Assembly (NCBI GenBank): GCA_946615785.1
Contig: CAMOIA010000031.1
Span: forward strand, 1-10,141
Source of the DNA: an uncultured Clostridia bacterium
GTDB lineage: Bacteria; Bacillota; Clostridia; Christensenellales; Aristaeellaceae
Direction: 5' to 3'
Length of the DNA: 10,141 bases
Part shown: piece after piece, positions 6,378 through 10,141 of the stretch
Numbering within the stretch: the first letter of the stretch is position 1
How the letters are laid out: every line of letters starts with the position of its first letter
Made by a program: the position numbers and the translations under genes
The notes under the pieces: generated by a model
Seen by the model: the letters and a program-made list of their open reading frames with translations, nothing else
Database searches by the model: none
Told to the model about the DNA's origin: nothing

Positions 6378-6908
6378 TTATGCAAACGATTTGCAAAAGA
6401 TCAATTCCACGTTTTTGCCGCGAATGCCGATCTTGACATCGTCCGCGATGCTTTTTAAAACGGAGCGCTCGTAGCCGTCCCATTCGGGAATTTCAATCAG
6501 ACGATTCACAAGATCTGGAAGAAGATCCTCCGGGATCGGGTCTTCATGATTCACATCGGACAGCATCGCCGTCTCGAACGCGTCCCGAACCTTTCCAAGA
6601 AACGAATTGGCCGCTTCGTTTTTTCTGGAGGTCGCGCTGGAAAGCAGCAAAGCCCGTTTTTCCTTGTTCATTTCGGTTTTCGTGGTCAGGTGCATTTCGC
6701 AATTGCTGTTCTCGAATTCGATCCAGAAAGAAGCCTGCGTTTCACCCGTCACGCTTTGGATCAGGCAGAGCATTTCTTCCGTGCAAAGCTGAAGACGCAA
6801 TGAATTCTTGCGGCTCAAACCGACATAGGCGGCTGTCTTCCAGGTCTCTTCAACAGCTTTTTTAAAGCCGTTGCCATGACTGTCGATCAAAATGACGTCA
6901 GATTTCAT
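6378..6908 (-). CDS. Orphan protein B of the partner-switching operon, degenerate GHKL-like, paralog of the gene at 7259-7864
   Basis: A 176-residue protein I cannot assign to a named family. It aligns without gaps to its neighbour at 7259-7864 over residues 1-112, with roughly 45% identity counted by eye; shared blocks are MKxDVI, LSxKN (31-35), TEEM (43-46), TGET (54-57), FWIE (61-64), EKR (83-85) and KNE (96-98). The C-termini also match (ADDxKxxIRGxNVE). The order, helix with TEEM then beta strands, helices and a last strand ending in K and hydrophobics, recalls the GHKL/RsbW fold. The N-box Asn and both glycine-rich ATP boxes are absent, so ATP binding is unlikely. No signal peptide or membrane segment. 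I chose ATG at 6908 since GGAGGAGG precedes it by 5 nt and it aligns with the paralog's start; an ATG at 6926 overlaps the STAS stop and is the alternative. Last gene of the operon. Confidence 0.8.
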   Translation of the reverse strand: MKSDVILIDSHGNGFKKAVEETWKTAAYVGLSRKNSLRLQLCTEEMLCLIQSVTGETQASFWIEFENSNCEMHLTTKTEMNKEKRALLLSSATSRKNEAANSFLGKVRDAFETAMLSDVNHEDPIPEDLLPDLVNRLIEIPEWDGYERSVLKSIADDVKIGIRGKNVELIFCKSFA

Positions 6909-6922
6909 CGCTGCCTCCTCCT

Positions 6923-7228
6923 TCATTCGATGTTCAGAATGTCCGAGAAACCCGTCACGTCAAATACTTCCTTCACAATCTCGTTCACGCCCTTGATTTT
7001 CATGCCGCCCTGACGGTGACTCATCAGTTTGTGGGCGGAAAGCAGCACGCGAAGGCCTGCGGAGGAGATGTAATCGAGGCTGGAAAAATCCAGCGTCAGG
7101 CTTTCGACGCCGTCCAGGTCTTTGTTCAGCGCTTCCTCAAGCTGGGGTGCCGTGACAGTGTCCAGACGTCCGGAGAGGACGAGTTCCAGATGAGTTCCGT
7201 TGTTTTCTTTGTTTGCAGTGATGTTCAT
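6923..7228 (-). CDS. STAS-domain anti-sigma-factor antagonist-like protein (RsbV/SpoIIAA family)
   Basis: A 101-residue single STAS domain, the standard size for RsbV-like proteins. In this family the unphosphorylated form binds an RsbW-type kinase and releases that kinase's target; the kinase phosphorylates a Ser, and a PP2C phosphatase removes the phosphate. The N-terminal strand region reads LELVLSGRLDTVTAPQLEEAL (typical STAS), then LTLDFSSLDYISSAGLRVLL with the predicted phosphosite Ser56 in the SAG context (equivalent to S56 of RsbV), and a C-terminal VFDVTGFSDILNI tail. AAGGAGA lies 7 nt before the start. It follows the first orphan gene by 30 bp and precedes the second, whose ribosome binding site overlaps its end. 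The matching kinase and phosphatase are in the same operon. Confidence 0.93.
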   Translation of the reverse strand: MNITANKENNGTHLELVLSGRLDTVTAPQLEEALNKDLDGVESLTLDFSSLDYISSAGLRVLLSAHKLMSHRQGGMKIKGVNEIVKEVFDVTGFSDILNIE

Positions 7229-7258
7229 GCGATGATCTCCTTTTCATTCAATATTTGG

Positions 7259-7864
7259 TCAGGCCAGTTTTTTGATGATCGTCATTTCCACATTGCGTCC
7301 GCGGATGGAAACCTTGATATCGTCCGCCACGTGTGACACGACGGACTTTTCAAGCTCGTCCCAGGCTTCCCTGGCTTCGGTGTCGTCTTCACCGATGCGC
7401 CGGGAAAGGCTTTCCTCATACCGGATCATGGACCATTCCCAGTCCAGAGGGGAGGAAGAGGCATAGTCATAGCTGTCGGGCTGCACCAGCGCGCTTGAAA
7501 AAGACAGGACGTCTTCGTCCGTTCCGCGCTCAAAAAAATCCCGGATGCGGCCCATGAGGCCCTTTGCGGATTCGTTTTTGCCGGTGCTGGAAGCCGCAAG
7601 AAGCTGGCTCCGCTTTTCGCTGTCCATGCGGGTCTTAACCTTCAGGTGCAGCTGGTATTCGTTCTGTTCTTCTTCGATCCAGAACTGTCCTTCCGTTTCG
7701 CCGGTGATGGAGCGCATCATGCCCATCATTTCCTCGGTCAGAAGGCGGAGGTGCAGGGCGTTTTTGGGAGAAAGCTCCTTGTACACGGCGATTTTTTCCA
7801 CTTCGGCAAGTGCTTCTTCCATGTGGCTTCCATTGCTGGAAACCACAATCACATCGGTTTTCAT
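7259..7864 (-). CDS. Orphan protein A of the partner-switching operon, degenerate GHKL-like, paralog of the gene at 6378-6908
   Basis: A 201-residue soluble protein with no family name I can give. It starts MKTDVIVVSSNGSHMEEAL; residues 31-53 (LSPKNALHLRLLTEEMMGM and onward) resemble the helix that carries the N-box in RsbW-type kinases, but the Asn four residues after Glu is Gly or Met here. There is no DxGxG or GxGxG box. Compared with its paralog it has about 25 extra residues between 114 and 175, an acidic, Ser/Tyr/Trp-rich region (SYDYASSSPLDWEWS) likely to be a loop or partner-binding insert. The final strand, IRGRNVEMTIIKKL, echoes the GHKL C-terminal strand. GGGAGG precedes the start by 8 nt. 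It begins 14 bp after the RsbW-like gene. By context it belongs to the partner switch, perhaps as a binding partner or decoy of the kinase or STAS protein; that is inference. Confidence 0.82.
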   Translation of the reverse strand: MKTDVIVVSSNGSHMEEALAEVEKIAVYKELSPKNALHLRLLTEEMMGMMRSITGETEGQFWIEEEQNEYQLHLKVKTRMDSEKRSQLLAASSTGKNESAKGLMGRIRDFFERGTDEDVLSFSSALVQPDSYDYASSSPLDWEWSMIRYEESLSRRIGEDDTEAREAWDELEKSVVSHVADDIKVSIRGRNVEMTIIKKLA

Positions 7865-7878
7865 CTGTTGTGCCTCCC

Positions 7879-8282
7879 TTAGATTTGTTTTTGTATCGTC
7901 AGGTTGTTCATACCGTTTTCATACCGGTATTCTACCCTGTCCATCGTTTTTTTGACAAGGAAAATGCCAAGGCCTCCTGCCTGCCGTTCTTTTAAGGGAA
8001 CCTTTACGTTGGGGTCGGGTTTGGCCAGCGGATCAAACGGCATGCCGCTGTCCATAAAAGAAATGGTTACTATACGGTCTGTTTCGTCAAAGTCAAACCG
8101 TATGATCGCGTCTCCCGTGCCGGGGTCGTAGGCATAGGAGGCGATGTTGGTGAAGAGCTCGTCGACGGCAACGTCGATCTGCATCTGTGCCTTGACCGGG
8201 CAGTCCAGCGCTTCAAGTTCATCCTCGATGAAAGACACGACCTTCGGAAGGTTTTCAATCACTGCGGGTACCACGATTTCTT

Positions 8283-8286
<4 letters not shown>
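7879..8286 (-). CDS. RsbW-like serine kinase / ATP-binding protein (HATPase_c_2, GHKL fold)
   Basis: A 135-residue protein, the normal size for RsbW/SpoIIAB/BtrW-like kinases that phosphorylate STAS antagonists and may bind a sigma factor or another target. The ATP-binding boxes are intact: N-box VDELFTNIASYAY with E43 and N47, G1 box DSGMPFDP at 79-86 (D79, G81), and G2 box GGLGIFLVKK at 104-113. The N-terminal segment IENLPKVVSFIEDEL is typical of the family. Its ATG overlaps the stop of the phosphatase gene by 4 bp (ATGA), so the two are probably translationally coupled; AGGAGG lies 9 nt upstream inside the phosphatase gene. Substrate is most likely the STAS protein at 6923-7228. Whether it controls a sigma factor cannot be told: none is encoded here. 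Confidence 0.93.

Positions 8287-10141
<1,855 letters not shown>

Overview
The window looks like chromosomal core sequence from a GC-rich low-abundance-type Firmicute, probably a Clostridia-class gut lineage. The basis is the gene families (RbgA, RqcH, a two-domain secreted NagZ, RsbU/RsbW/RsbV-like proteins), strong AGGAGG-type ribosome binding sites, a bacillus-type TTGACA/TATAAT promoter and GC-rich third codon positions. I see no sign of phage, transposon, integron or CRISPR. The taxon is an inference from gene content only.

All protein genes lie on the minus strand, so transcription runs from high to low coordinates. From right to left: (a) 10141-6378 is a tight five-gene signalling operon. 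It holds a membrane Cache-HAMP-PP2C phosphatase (incomplete at the window edge), an RsbW-like ATP-binding kinase, a first orphan protein, a STAS antagonist, and a second orphan protein paralogous to the first. Two junctions overlap by 4 bp (ATGA), and the operon ends in a hairpin with a U tract at 6295-6312. (b) 6182-4248 encodes a secreted GH3 beta-N-acetylglucosaminidase (NagZ type). (c) 4025-3081 encodes a secreted leucine-rich-repeat protein with its own probable promoter, followed by a long GC-rich palindrome. (d) 2982-2882 is a small SRP RNA gene with its own promoter. (e) 2830-1094 is rqcH, of the ribosome-associated quality control pathway. (f) 829-1 is the GTPase gene rbgA/ylqF, lacking only its extreme C-terminus.

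The only plus-strand gene is non-coding. In the 264-bp gap between rqcH and rbgA there is a perfect consensus promoter (TTGACA, 17 bp, TATAAT). It drives a roughly 200-nt RNA that folds like 6S RNA: a 15-bp closing stem, a central bubble with a small hairpin on its 3' side, and a long apical arm capped by a GCAA tetraloop. It is divergent from rbgA and runs tail-to-tail into rqcH.

The left third therefore groups translation and transcription housekeeping functions (6S RNA, SRP RNA, RqcH, RbgA). The middle carries cell-envelope functions. The right third is a partner-switching signalling module with no sigma factor gene in view. Its most novel part is the pair of orphan paralogs on either side of the STAS gene. 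They look like degenerate GHKL-fold (RsbW-like) proteins that lack the ATP-binding boxes.
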